DNA from: Pseudomonas alkylphenolica
Lineage (GTDB): Bacteria; Pseudomonadota; Gammaproteobacteria; Pseudomonadales; Pseudomonadaceae
Direction: 5' to 3'
NCBI RefSeq assembly: GCF_016009175.1
Contig: NZ_JADUCM010000001.1
Location: 62,001-126,000, forward strand
DNA: 64,000 nucleotides
A model generated the notes under the pieces. The model had not been told where the DNA came from. It saw nothing but the letters and a program-made list of their open reading frames with translations, and ran no database searches. Each line of letters starts with the position of its first letter. The stretch's first letter is position 1. Below, piece after piece: positions 1-7,439 of the stretch. The position numbers and the translations under genes are program-made.

Positions 1-199
1 AGCCCATGCAAATGATGAATCATCAGCGTCATCGCCTCGCCCTGTTCCTCAATACCGGCAACCTGCTTAGTCTCCGGTCGAAACTTCAAGCGCAGATGTT
101 CTTCCTGCAGCTTGTCTGCCTTTCGCGGCTTCGCATTTGACCTTAAGCGCTATGACTCATTCACCATTCTGGATTCTTATCCGAACTGGAAAATTTCCC

Positions 200-1102
200 C
201 TATGAAAAATTAAATCGCTTCCGATGCTCCTCAAGATAACGTCGATTGCCTTCGCTCAAAGTAAGAATCGATGTGTACTGATCCAGCCCTAGGATTTTTT
301 GCTCCTCTGCTGCCAAGTCGTCACTGACCAGCAGTTGCCCATTCTCACCAAAAGAAATCAACCCGCAGTCAAAAAGTCGATCAATGTGGGTGGCCAGCAG
401 CAATCCATTGTCTGTATCCAGACGGGCGTGGTTGTCGGCTAAGGCCCACGCGTGAATGTGCGACGCGACTAACAGATTGGGATTTTTCAGCCCGGTCAAC
501 GCACACTTTTTCTCCCAGCGTTTGAACAGCCCTGTTCGAAATGCGCCTTGGCCAACTCGAGCCTTTACGAGCGTTTCTCGAGTTGTAGCGGAAGGAGTGT
601 CTCCCGGCGATCCAGCATCAATGAGCAGGTCTTCGTAGTCAGCAATAACTTCGGCTTGCTCCAACAAGTACAGTGCGGCATCAGCAGGCACCTGCGCCAT
701 GTAGATCTGATTAACACTGCCTTTGCTGTTGAACAAAGCGGGCTCTGTGCGGAGGTCGAATTGCGCTTGATAGGTTGGTGCAATGTCGCTGCTGCGTATC
801 GGGTGCTTGAGGTTGGTGAGTGTAATGTCGACACGGTACCCTTCGTTTTTCCACTCGTTGAACGAGCGGGTAGGGGGGCGCTCTGCGCGATACGCATTTC
901 GCTCGGCCTTTGCAATGGCACGCAGGTAGTTGTCGTGGTAGCAGAAGATCAAGTCTCCAGCTTCAACCTTACCAACGTTGTCCCAATGACGGCGGGTTGT
1001 TTCCTTACCTGTTTGTGAACGCGAGCTCAGCGGGGCCCAGAGAAATTTTCCTTCTTTCACTTCCTTGTGAGTCGTACCCAGGTTTACCCAGAAAAACTGC
1101 AT
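200..1102 (-). CDS. HNH endonuclease with N-terminal EVE/PUA-like domain
   Basis: This 300-residue protein has two recognisable parts. The N-terminus (about 1-75) has the pattern of EVE/PUA-like domains: FFWVNLG start, FLWAPL, a conserved HW, then VEAGDLIF and RAIAKAE. Such domains bind modified bases in other proteins. The C-terminal part (about 185-250) is an HNH_2-type nuclease: C200, SHIHAW with H215 and H217, then NGLLLATHIDRLFD with H239 and D241. Family knowledge: EVE-HNH fusions are often associated with restriction of modified DNA; that role here is inference. The gene stands alone, reading toward the left edge, with no methyltransferase nearby. The start ATG has only a weak ribosome site (GGGACACGAG). 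Confidence 0.82.
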   Translation of the reverse strand: MQFFWVNLGTTHKEVKEGKFLWAPLSSRSQTGKETTRRHWDNVGKVEAGDLIFCYHDNYLRAIAKAERNAYRAERPPTRSFNEWKNEGYRVDITLTNLKHPIRSSDIAPTYQAQFDLRTEPALFNSKGSVNQIYMAQVPADAALYLLEQAEVIADYEDLLIDAGSPGDTPSATTRETLVKARVGQGAFRTGLFKRWEKKCALTGLKNPNLLVASHIHAWALADNHARLDTDNGLLLATHIDRLFDCGLISFGENGQLLVSDDLAAEEQKILGLDQYTSILTLSEGNRRYLEEHRKRFNFS

Positions 1103-1440
1103 CTCGTGTCCCTAAATTCGTGGCCTATTGCCAGCGAAGATAGCGCGAGATCCTACAAAACTGAAGGGCTATTCCTACGTCAAGTTGTTCGTGTTCTTGC
1201 AGCGCAGGAACCAGTACCCGCCACATTGCATGGTGATGGGCCTTCAGTCTCGTTTGTCGACGGATTTGCAATCCGTGACATGCGAATTTTCAGAATTTCC
1301 CGATACCCTGTAGTCCATTTCCGAATCATACTCCCGCGGCTTTCAAGCCATTGCGGTGCTTCCGATAGCGCTCTAGTCTCCCCCAGTCGTTGCTAATGCA
1401 ACGACCGGTTGTGACAGGCCGAATTCAAAGCTAACTCCGC
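1103..1440. other. Intergenic stretch without a recognisable gene
   Basis: Between the HNH gene and the c4-type RNA I see no convincing coding sequence. Short open frames on the plus strand lack ribosome sites and read in poor codon usage. The promoter of the c4-type leader must lie in or near its right part, but I cannot place one with confidence. Confidence 0.5.
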
Positions 1441-1454
1441 ATGTGCTCGCGTTA

Positions 1455-1534
1455 TGGCGGCTGTACATGGGGCACCTTCGTGTGCGCCGGGTTTCCTTTG
1501 CTTTCTCGGTCTGTCAACCCATGTATGGCCGCCA
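1455..1534 (+). ncRNA. c4 antisense RNA-like leader
   Basis: The structure fits c4 antisense RNAs first known from phages P1 and P7. A long closing stem pairs 1455-1471 (GGCGGCTGTACATGGG core) with 1518-1534 (CCCATGTATGGCCGCC core), 17 bp with two G-U pairs. Inside are a short hairpin (1472-1475 with 1482-1485) and a second hairpin (1486-1489 with 1507-1510). The second loop holds TCCTTTGCTTT (1494-1504), an exact 11-nt complement of AAAGCAAAGGA (1570-1580), the Shine-Dalgarno region of the small gene starting at 1588. In phages C4 represses a downstream gene of the same transcript by such pairing, so the same is inferred here. No covariance search was possible. Confidence 0.78.
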
Positions 1535-1587
1535 CCTTTTGTTTGACAGCAGGTGTGTGGTGGCTCCCTAAAGCAAAGGAGCTCGCT

Positions 1588-1815
1588 ATGTTAAAAATCG
1601 TCCCAGACCCACCGCATTACCCCAACCAATCCCTCGAAGATATCCTCGTCCAGATCTCCGAATACCTGGTCTGCGCCCTGACCGTGGCACAGCAGACCGT
1701 CCTGCTTCATTCCTCTTCCTCAGGCCAGGTGCTGACGTTGTCGACGATGCATGAAATCGACAATGCGCGGGCGTTGGTTGAGGTGGCGTTGAGCAAGGTG
1801 CAGGCGTTGCACTGA
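1588..1815 (+). CDS. Small DUF6124/DUF3077-like protein downstream of c4-type RNA
   Basis: A 75-residue protein starting MLKIVPDPPH, the opening typical of a large Pseudomonas family of small proteins of unknown function (DUF6124/DUF3077-like); the assignment is by recognition. It is predicted soluble and helical (SEYLVCALTVAQQTVL and a second helix NARALVEVALSKVQAL). The ATG at 1588 was chosen because AAAGGAG lies seven bases upstream; the same frame is open further upstream, but that part overlaps the c4-type RNA. That ribosome site is the predicted target of the antisense loop, so translation is probably repressed by the leader. A related gene follows at 1946. Confidence 0.75.
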   Translation: MLKIVPDPPHYPNQSLEDILVQISEYLVCALTVAQQTVLLHSSSSGQVLTLSTMHEIDNARALVEVALSKVQALH

Positions 1816-1877
1816 TTGGGTGGCAAGTTATGGCGGGTTGTTCGTGGTTGGGGGCTTGGCGAGAGCTATGCGCTCGA

Positions 1878-1901
1878 TCGCGGATGAATCCGCTCCTACA
1901 G
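1878..1901 (+). repeat. Single REP element
   Basis: An imperfect palindrome of the Pseudomonas REP class (CGCGGATGAATCCGCTCC then TACAG) between two small related genes. It is a single copy rather than an inverted pair. The following gene's frame is open through it, which argues for the downstream start at 1946. Confidence 0.6.
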
Positions 1902-1945
1902 GGATTGGTGTTGGCCGTAGCTTTGGTGCTGGCCGGGAGGTTGGG

Positions 1946-2239
1946 ATGGGTGAGAATTTTCGGGTGGGCGGTGTTTCGGGGTTCAAGACGTCTGGCGTCG
2001 GCACATTCGGTGAAGGCGAGGGCGGGGCAGGTGCTGTGCGGTTGTTTCGTGTTGAGGCCGGGCACAGTGCGGGCTATGTGCTGGAGCAGGCGTCAGTGCT
2101 GATCGACTGTGTGCACAAGCTGACCTTGCAGGCCGGTATTGAGCAGGACGGTACGTCCGCATGGGCCGCTCACTATTTGGCGGGGATGGCCAAGGCGCTG
2201 GTCGAGGATCTGGCGTTTGGGCTGCCGGCAAAACAGTAA
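1946..2239 (+). CDS. DUF3077-like small protein
   Basis: A 97-residue protein whose C-terminal half (LFRVEAGHSAGYVLEQAS, then CVHKLTLQ and AAHYLAGMAKALVEDL) matches the DUF3077 pattern of Pseudomonas: an LFRV-x-G opening, an LEQAS helix and a final AAHYL-x-x-MAKAL helix. Function is unknown. The frame is open back to 1820, but that part runs through a REP element; ATG 1946 has GGGAGG five bases upstream and is preferred. It lies 130 bp after the DUF6124-like gene and may share its transcript. Confidence 0.65.
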   Translation: MGENFRVGGVSGFKTSGVGTFGEGEGGAGAVRLFRVEAGHSAGYVLEQASVLIDCVHKLTLQAGIEQDGTSAWAAHYLAGMAKALVEDLAFGLPAKQ

Positions 2240-2443
2240 GACGGTTACGGTGGTGGTGGAGGCGTTTTATAGCGGCTCCAGCACTGCAGTTGAACACCGC
2301 ATACTAAAAATGAAGGGGAGCGTTAATGCCGATTTTATATTCTGGAAAAATAACTGCACCGGTGGTCCGGTATAAACCTTATTCAAATTCATGACGCGCA
2401 TACTCCAGTCAGCTCAGAGCTTCTGGGCAATTGAGAGGTAAGT

Positions 2444-2695
2444 ATGACCAGTGAAAAGAATGGAAAAGGAACTGTTCCTCCAGGCACTGAAAAACAGGAT
2501 GAGAAGGAGCTCTCATCAGGTGCCAAAGGCCATCAATCACAATACCAACCTGACGAGCAGGACGATAACCTCGGCTACACGCCTGATGAAACTGAAACGA
2601 CGCGTGAACCTGACCGCATCACTTACATCGCTGCCTCAAACGCAGAACGATTCAGTTTCGAGAGGGCGCCATCGCCCAAGCGGCGCGATCGGTAG
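2444..2695 (+). CDS. Small hydrophilic hypothetical protein
   Basis: An 83-residue, highly charged protein rich in Glu, Asp, Lys, Gln and Pro, with no hydrophobic segment, so probably soluble and partly disordered. I do not recognise a family or function. The ATG is preceded by GAGAGG at good spacing. A rho-independent terminator follows about 70 bp downstream, consistent with a monocistronic unit. Confidence 0.6.
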   Translation: MTSEKNGKGTVPPGTEKQDEKELSSGAKGHQSQYQPDEQDDNLGYTPDETETTREPDRITYIAASNAERFSFERAPSPKRRDR

Positions 2696-2764
2696 TCTAC
2701 CAAGCCATGACTTACTGTTTTAAGTTCACGGCAACGTTAAAGGGTCCTGTGCTCTAACGTTATG

Positions 2765-2793
2765 AAAGCCCGGCCATTGTGTCGGGCTTTTTC
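2765..2793 (+). terminator. Rho-independent terminator
   Basis: The stem AAAGCCCG (2765-2772) pairs with CGGGCTTT (2783-2790) around a 10-nt loop and runs into a T tract. It ends the transcript of the small gene at 2444-2695. Confidence 0.85.
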
Positions 2794-2835
2794 GTCATGG
2801 CGACCGTCAACGTACGGCGCGGTCGCCTCAGTGGG

Positions 2836-3072
2836 TCAACACGTACGCAGGGGCATGAAGAGCTCGTCAGGGTTACGTGACTCCATGTTCATCTTTGCGC
2901 ATACGGCATCTGCCGTCGCCTTGACGGGGTAGCTTGGCTTGAGGCGAAGCTTCTCCTGGTTGTCGTAGATGTCGTAGCCGCCCGGCACGGTGTTGGCGTA
3001 GAAGCGGGCGCCTGATCGGAAAGAGGTTTCTTCGATGGGAACGGCCGGCACAGTGACGAATCGCTTCTGCAT
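2836..3072 (-). CDS. Small hypothetical protein
   Basis: A 78-residue protein, MQKRFVTVPAVP at the start, with a mixed charged and aromatic sequence (GGYDIYDNQEKLRLKPSYPV) and no signal peptide or membrane helix. Not recognised. The start ATG has GGGAGG eight bases upstream. It is convergent with the gene ending at 2695 and divergent from the one starting at 3262. Confidence 0.6.
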   Translation of the reverse strand: MQKRFVTVPAVPIEETSFRSGARFYANTVPGGYDIYDNQEKLRLKPSYPVKATADAVCAKMNMESRNPDELFMPLRTC

Positions 3073-3261
3073 TTTTCGTACCTCCCCAGGCAGATATAGA
3101 CTTTAGTAGTAGTCACCTGCTTTGAAGGTCGCAAGCGAGCACTCACCGAGGCGACCGGTGGCATCGAGTGCCATTGCCTCGATTGATCGAAGCCCTAGGT
3201 GCTGGTGTCTGGGTTTCAGTCGGTATGCAGTACGTTGAATTTCCACGTAAGGAGTTTCCGC

Positions 3262-3495
3262 ATGGCAGATAAATATGTTGGAAAAATAGTGGGCGTTGGC
3301 ACGGACAGCCTGAAGTACGTGATTAACATTTATCAGGACGAGACCGTTGAGCGCTCGTCAAGCGGCATGATTCGTCATGAAGGCCTGAAGCATTTCGAAA
3401 TGCAATTTGGTGGCGACGTGAAAAAGCTTTCCGAGACGGAGTACGTGATCGTGGCCACGGGCGTAAGGGTTACTGTGCTCGAAGGCCCAAGCTGA
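3262..3495 (+). CDS. Small hypothetical protein
   Basis: A 77-residue protein, MADKYVGKIVGVG at the start, with alternating short beta-like segments (YVINIYQD, YVIVATGVRVTVLEG) suggesting a small beta-rich fold. No family recognised. ATG 3262 is chosen because AAGGAG lies eight bases upstream; the frame is open to 3199 but without a site. It precedes a membrane-protein gene by 90 bp. Confidence 0.62.
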   Translation: MADKYVGKIVGVGTDSLKYVINIYQDETVERSSSGMIRHEGLKHFEMQFGGDVKKLSETEYVIVATGVRVTVLEGPS

Positions 3496-3585
3496 GTGAG
3501 TCAGCCTTCTGGATCACCTCCCGGCACCACGTTACAGTGCAACGAAGGGCAGGTAGCGCCCACATTACAGACAAGGAGGTTGCTG

Positions 3586-3999
3586 ATGCTCGCCAAGCTG
3601 CTGGTGACAGTCGGAATCATTTTTTACGCCGTGGTCGTACCGGTCTTCGAGATCAACGACTCCCATGTGTTCAACCCGGCATGGGAGCCTCACGCCCGGC
3701 TGCATGAAACCTGGCAGCTGTTTACCAACACGGCGCTTGGCGCCTTCAGTGTCTGGCTGGTGTGGGGCAAAGACAACCTCAAGCTGGCGAGCCTGCTCAC
3801 GGTGTTCGTCACAGGCGGGTTCTTGATGGCGTACTGGCTGCGCGACGGCTATGGCGGGTCGATGGTGCTCACCGACGGTTCCGAAAAGATGATCCTGGGG
3901 ATCAACCTCGGGCTGTTTGCGTACACGCTGGCCATCGTGATGGCCTGTATTGCTGTCGCACTTGAGTGGCGCAATCTACCTGCGCAAGCAGAGTCCTGA
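3586..3999 (+). CDS. Small multi-pass membrane protein, unknown function
   Basis: A 137-residue protein with four hydrophobic segments: LLVTVGIIFYAVVVPVF near the N-terminus, TALGAFSVWLVW, LLTVFVTGGFLMAYWL and LGLFAYTLAIVMACIAVAL near the C-terminus. It is therefore predicted to sit in the inner membrane. Between helices 1 and 2 is a polar stretch with HARLHETWQLF. Not recognised by name. ATG 3586 is preferred over the open frame from 3496 because AAGGAGG lies just upstream. Confidence 0.68.
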   Translation: MLAKLLVTVGIIFYAVVVPVFEINDSHVFNPAWEPHARLHETWQLFTNTALGAFSVWLVWGKDNLKLASLLTVFVTGGFLMAYWLRDGYGGSMVLTDGSEKMILGINLGLFAYTLAIVMACIAVALEWRNLPAQAES

Positions 4000-4129
4000 T
4001 CAATATAGGCCCGGCTGTAGCGCCCAATTTTCATATCCAGATTTCGAAGTAGTTCAAAGAACCGGAGGAGTGGTGTGGCCGTTCTCCCGGTCGTGTGCCT
4101 TACTGAATGCAAATCGGTGGAGGCTGAAA

Positions 4130-4420
4130 ATGCGAATCAGAGGCAGCATGTATCGTGATTGGGAGGATCCCGAGCTCGATTACATCACCCATGAAGAAAC
4201 GGCTGACGGCGGCAGCATGATCGAGGTGAAAGCTCGACGTTCCCCTGCCGGTGTCACTCAGCTGTTCATTGGTGTGTATTCATCCGAGGGGGTCGGGGTA
4301 TTGGAAATCGCGTATGACTCCCGCCCCGAAACCGTGACCCAGGCGCTGGCGTGGGGTGTTGCCCAGGCGCGCAGGTTTGTGTCGATGGAAGCGACGTTGC
4401 AGCCGCACATGCGCGCTTGA
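4130..4420 (+). CDS. Small hypothetical protein
   Basis: A 96-residue soluble protein starting MRIRGSMYRDWEDPELDY. It has beta-like stretches (GVTQLFIGVYSS, GVLEIAYDSR) followed by a helix (TVTQALAWGVAQARRFV). No family recognised. GGTGGAGG ends eight bases before ATG 4130, which fixes the start; the frame continues upstream without a ribosome site. Confidence 0.62.
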   Translation: MRIRGSMYRDWEDPELDYITHEETADGGSMIEVKARRSPAGVTQLFIGVYSSEGVGVLEIAYDSRPETVTQALAWGVAQARRFVSMEATLQPHMRA

Positions 4421-4487
4421 GCGCCGGCAGCACCGTGGCGCGGCAAGCGTTGCTAAACTGCAAATAGTGGGGGTAGTGAGGTGGGTT

Positions 4488-4676
4488 ATGCGCTACTCAA
4501 AGATCACACCGTTTTTGTGGTGGGCTGCAGCCTTGCAGTTTTTTGCGATCTACTCGGCGGTTGAGCACAAGGCTTGGGATATCGTGATCATCTGCCTGAT
4601 GGTGATCGGCGTGGGGATCTGGTTTGCCAGGGTTGCCCGGCAACTGGAAACGCACAAGCAGCCACGCGTGCGCTAA
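4488..4676 (+). CDS. Two-helix small membrane protein
   Basis: A 62-residue protein with two hydrophobic helices (FLWWAAALQFFAIYSAV and IVIICLMVIGVGIWFA) joined by a short polar turn and ending in a basic tail. It is predicted as an inner-membrane hairpin. No function is recognised. GAGGTG precedes ATG 4488. Confidence 0.55.
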   Translation: MRYSKITPFLWWAAALQFFAIYSAVEHKAWDIVIICLMVIGVGIWFARVARQLETHKQPRVR

Positions 4677-4768
4677 GCGAAGAGCGCCCCGGGCTCGACT
4701 TTGGTTGATTAGTGCAGCCTTTGTATTGGTTGCTAAAATCAGCTCAGTCCCCCCTCGGTTACTTCCCT

Positions 4769-5116
4769 ATGCCTACTTACCGGATTCTGCTCCTTTGCGC
4801 GCTGGTCGCAAACCTGGCCGCGTGCGCTTCACCCGGCAACCCCACCGGCAGCAAGGAAACGGCCAAAACCCCGGAGGAGTACGCCGCGTGCGTGCTGCCG
4901 AGGTGGCAGGCCATCGCCCCGCAAACCACGCAAAAATCGATCAGCAAGGGCTACCGGATCATTGCGCCGAGTGCCGTGGCGTCTGATGAGGTGCTGGAGG
5001 TGGTCGAGTACAAAGAGGGCAGCCGCGCGACGTTTTACAAAGGCAGCTTTCTGTCCGGTGACAAGCTTCGCCAGGTGGCGCGGGATTGTTTGGGCGACGT
5101 AAGCGAGTCGAAATGA
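4769..5116 (+). CDS. Putative lipoprotein
   Basis: A 115-residue protein with a short hydrophobic signal (ILLLCALVANLAAC) ending in a lipobox LAAC at about residues 16-19, so it is predicted to be lipid-modified at that Cys. The mature part is small and mixed. No family recognised. The first ATG in line with the signal peptide is 4769; the frame is open to 4712 but the extra residues would spoil the signal. A strong terminator begins at the stop codon. Confidence 0.68.
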   Translation: MPTYRILLLCALVANLAACASPGNPTGSKETAKTPEEYAACVLPRWQAIAPQTTQKSISKGYRIIAPSAVASDEVLEVVEYKEGSRATFYKGSFLSGDKLRQVARDCLGDVSESK

Positions 5117-5143
5117 AAACACCCGCACTTGGCGGGTGTTTTT
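5116..5143 (+). terminator. Rho-independent terminator
   Basis: AAAACACCCGC (5116-5126) pairs with GCGGGTGTTTT (5132-5142) around a five-base loop, with A and T tracts on the two sides, so it could work in both directions. It ends the lipoprotein gene. Confidence 0.88.
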
Positions 5144-5230
5144 GCAGATGGGGCCAAGTCCCTTTGGCCTGGTCATAGTCCGCCAGCGCTGTGACAGGCG
5201 CATGACAGGGCAGCAAAAAGGCCGCCGCCT

Positions 5231-5294
5231 TCGCGGGCAAGCCCGCTCCCACAGGTCCTGCAGGGGTTCTGTGGGAGCGGGCTTGCCCGCGAAT
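5231..5294. repeat. REPIN (inverted REP pair)
   Basis: Two REP elements face each other: TCGCGGGCAAGCCCGCTCCC (from 5231) and its complement ending at 5294, each extended by CACAG/CTGTG. The pair can fold into a long hairpin. This is the common Pseudomonas REPIN type, seen again at 34890. Confidence 0.88.
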
Positions 5295-5373
5295 CTCCTA
5301 CAAAGACGAGAGCATAAGAACTGGAATGGATATTGCTCCGGTCTCCAGACTTGATCGCACTGGGGGCAGGTTC

Positions 5374-5469
5374 ATGGTGGATATGGAGATCTATGTCGAT
5401 ACAGCCGCGGTGGTGATTGCCCTGGCAGTGGACCTGGTAGCCATCTACCTGTATCGCGGCGGCGGGTGA
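5374..5469 (+). CDS. Possible mini membrane protein
   Basis: A 31-codon frame (MVDMEIYVDTAAVV start) with one hydrophobic helix (AAVVIALAVDLVAIYLY) and a Gly-rich end. A weak GGGGGCAGG site lies before the ATG; a second ATG at 5383 is also possible. The helix pattern resembles the mini protein at 53165-53251. No function is known; this is a tentative call. Confidence 0.33.
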   Translation: MVDMEIYVDTAAVVIALAVDLVAIYLYRGGG

Positions 5470-5576
5470 CCCGGGTGGCTTGACCCATGTCACCCCGAAT
5501 CGGGGGCACAGTGGCAATTCCGGGTGGGATGGGGTATTACGGAGGTACCGGCATGGTGCCGGATCAGGAGGTCGTA

Positions 5577-5777
5577 GTGAGCTTGAATCAAGCGCAAGTT
5601 GACGCAGTAGAACACCTGCTAATGGCTTTCCTGAAACGCTCTGAGAGTGCCCAGATTGTCGCGACGGTCTACGAGGATGCCTACGCCTCGATCATGGGCA
5701 GCGAGGGCCCGCCCGACACCGCAGAAAAGGAGGCTGCACTTGAGCACCTGAACAACCTGCGGTTGCAGCTCAAGTAA
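5577..5777 (+). CDS. Small hypothetical protein
   Basis: A 66-residue helical, acidic protein (SLNQAQVDAVEHLLMAFLKR near the start, AALEHLNNLRLQLK at the end). Not recognised. GTG 5577 has AGGAGG five bases upstream; an in-frame ATG at 5553 also has GGAGG upstream, giving eight extra residues, so the start is uncertain. The gene is convergent with the porin gene. Confidence 0.6.
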   Translation: MSLNQAQVDAVEHLLMAFLKRSESAQIVATVYEDAYASIMGSEGPPDTAEKEAALEHLNNLRLQLK

Positions 5778-5858
5778 GCCATTCGCTGGCATGCTCAAGC
5801 GCTCGCGCCACAGTCGGCACTGCCGTGCTTTCGTGGCGCGCAAGCGTGAGCAAAGGGC

Positions 5859-7157
5859 TTAAAAGATCGAGATCGGGTATTGGACGATGATCCGCGTCTC
5901 GTTGAAGCTGTTGGTGTTGCCATAGTCGCGACGCAATGTGGACTGGCGTAGGCGCACGTTGAACGCCTTCAGCGCGCCGCTCTGCACCACATAACCCACT
6001 TCGGTTTCCCGGCCGCGGTCTTCGCCGTCGGTAATCGCACCAGCGTGCACGTCTGTGCCCTTGATAAACCTGTTCATCATGGTCAACCCCGGGATGCCCA
6101 GGCCCACAAAGTTGTAGTCGTAGCGCACCTGCCACGACTTCTCGTGCTTGCCGTCATAGCTCCAGGCAAAACTGTCGTTGGCAAGGCTGGTGCCACTGGT
6201 GCCATTGATCCGTTGCACCCCGGCATCGCCGGCTACTTTCTGCAGCCCGATATAAAAGGTATGGGCACCGGTTTTCAGTGAAAACAGCCCGGAGAAGGTT
6301 TTGTTGTCTTGCGTGCCGGCAAGTGCCTCGCCATCTTCATTGCCGAAGAAGTAGCCGATGTTGGCACCCAGGCTCAGGTTATCCGTGACCGGTTGGGTGT
6401 GATTGAGTTGCAGGTAAGTCTGGGTATAGATGTCTTCCAGTTGCCCGTACCAGGCGCCAACTAAAGTGTTTTGTTGGTTGAAGGTGTATTCGGCGCCGCC
6501 AAAGTTAAAGCGATCCGATTCAATGGTATTGCGCCCGTGCACAACCGTGCCGGCGTTGTTGAACGAAAGCTTTTGCATGCTCGCATCGTTGCGTTGGCTA
6601 TTGCCGGTAAAGCGCCCTGCATACAAGGTGGTATTGGTGATTTCTTTCGAGGTGATCATGCCGCCCTCGAAGGTCTGCGGCAGTGAGCGCGCATCATCCG
6701 ATCGCAGCAGCGGAATGATCGGCGCCCACTCACCAATTTTAAGTTCGGTATTGGAAAGTTTGACCTTACCGGCCACGGCCAGGCGCCCGAAGTCGTCGGC
6801 AGGGCGGTTGTCATCATGGGTTGGCAGCAGCTGCGTACCGTAGGTGCCACGCCCGCCGTCCAGTTTGATCGCCAGCATGCCGATGGCGTCGACACCAAAG
6901 CCGACTACGCCAGGGGTGTAGCCCGACTTCACGTCGAGAATAAAGCTCTGCGTCCATTCCTCGGCCATACCGCGATCCGTCGGCCCCGGCACAACCACCG
7001 AGCGGCCGTTGTCGACGAAGTCGCGGTTCATATAGAAGTTACGCAAGTTGAGGTTAACTTTTGCGTCGTCAAAAAAGCCTTCGGCATGAACGGCATGGGA
7101 GGCACTGGCCGCGCACAGTAAAAACGCGACGCGTCCTGTAAAGAAGGAATGCTTCAT
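5859..7157 (-). CDS. OprD-family outer-membrane porin
   Basis: A 432-residue outer-membrane channel of the OprD family, which admits small substrates such as carboxylates, amino acids and aromatics. A signal peptide (FLLCAASASHAVHA) is followed by the family opening GFFDDAKVNLNLRNFYMNRD, then LDVKSGYTPGVVGFGVDAIGM and repeated beta-strand patterns. The last residues IIVQYPISIF end in Phe, as is usual for assembled barrels. Its length fits the family. It is divergent from the ABC transporter operon across 282 bp, so it is probably the outer-membrane entry route for the same substrate; the substrate itself cannot be read from the sequence. Confidence 0.9.
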   Translation of the reverse strand: MKHSFFTGRVAFLLCAASASHAVHAEGFFDDAKVNLNLRNFYMNRDFVDNGRSVVVPGPTDRGMAEEWTQSFILDVKSGYTPGVVGFGVDAIGMLAIKLDGGRGTYGTQLLPTHDDNRPADDFGRLAVAGKVKLSNTELKIGEWAPIIPLLRSDDARSLPQTFEGGMITSKEITNTTLYAGRFTGNSQRNDASMQKLSFNNAGTVVHGRNTIESDRFNFGGAEYTFNQQNTLVGAWYGQLEDIYTQTYLQLNHTQPVTDNLSLGANIGYFFGNEDGEALAGTQDNKTFSGLFSLKTGAHTFYIGLQKVAGDAGVQRINGTSGTSLANDSFAWSYDGKHEKSWQVRYDYNFVGLGIPGLTMMNRFIKGTDVHAGAITDGEDRGRETEVGYVVQSGALKAFNVRLRQSTLRRDYGNTNSFNETRIIVQYPISIF

Positions 7158-7275
7158 TGATGTTTCCTGTTTTGTTTTTGTTGTGCTTAGGAATCAAGTT
7201 GCTGGCGGTGCGGGCTCACAGTACCGAGGCACGAAAAATTATCGAATCAACATTTGTGTAAGCCACCCTTAAGCC

Positions 7276-7303
7276 CAGGCGAATGCAAAAGCCCATTCGC
7301 CTG
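7276..7303. promoter_or_regulatory. Perfect 10-bp inverted repeat in divergent porin/ABC region
   Basis: CAGGCGAATG (7276-7285) and CATTCGCCTG (7294-7303) form a perfect inverted repeat with an 8-bp spacer. It lies in the 282-bp region between the divergent porin and ABC-transporter genes. The layout suits an operator for a shared regulator, but a transcript hairpin is also possible. No regulator gene lies directly beside it. Confidence 0.45.
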
Positions 7304-7439
7304 ATCAGTAGCCTGGTGTATTCGGTGTTCCGCTTTGCTTAACGCCGGGTTACAGAAATGCAAATTCCATAAACGGGGCCTCGGGGGCATTCTCGGCACA
7401 CAGCGTCATAACAAAAACAAAAGCCGAGAGAACTTCCTA

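Noticed and set aside
1..149. Minus-strand open frame running off the left edge
   Set aside because: It is open for about 49 codons but begins after an in-frame stop without a usable start or ribosome site, and shows no recognisable domain.
2326..2394. 22-codon peptide (MPILYSGKITAP start) with GGGGAG upstream
   Set aside because: The ribosome site is good, but the peptide is too short to support without conservation data.
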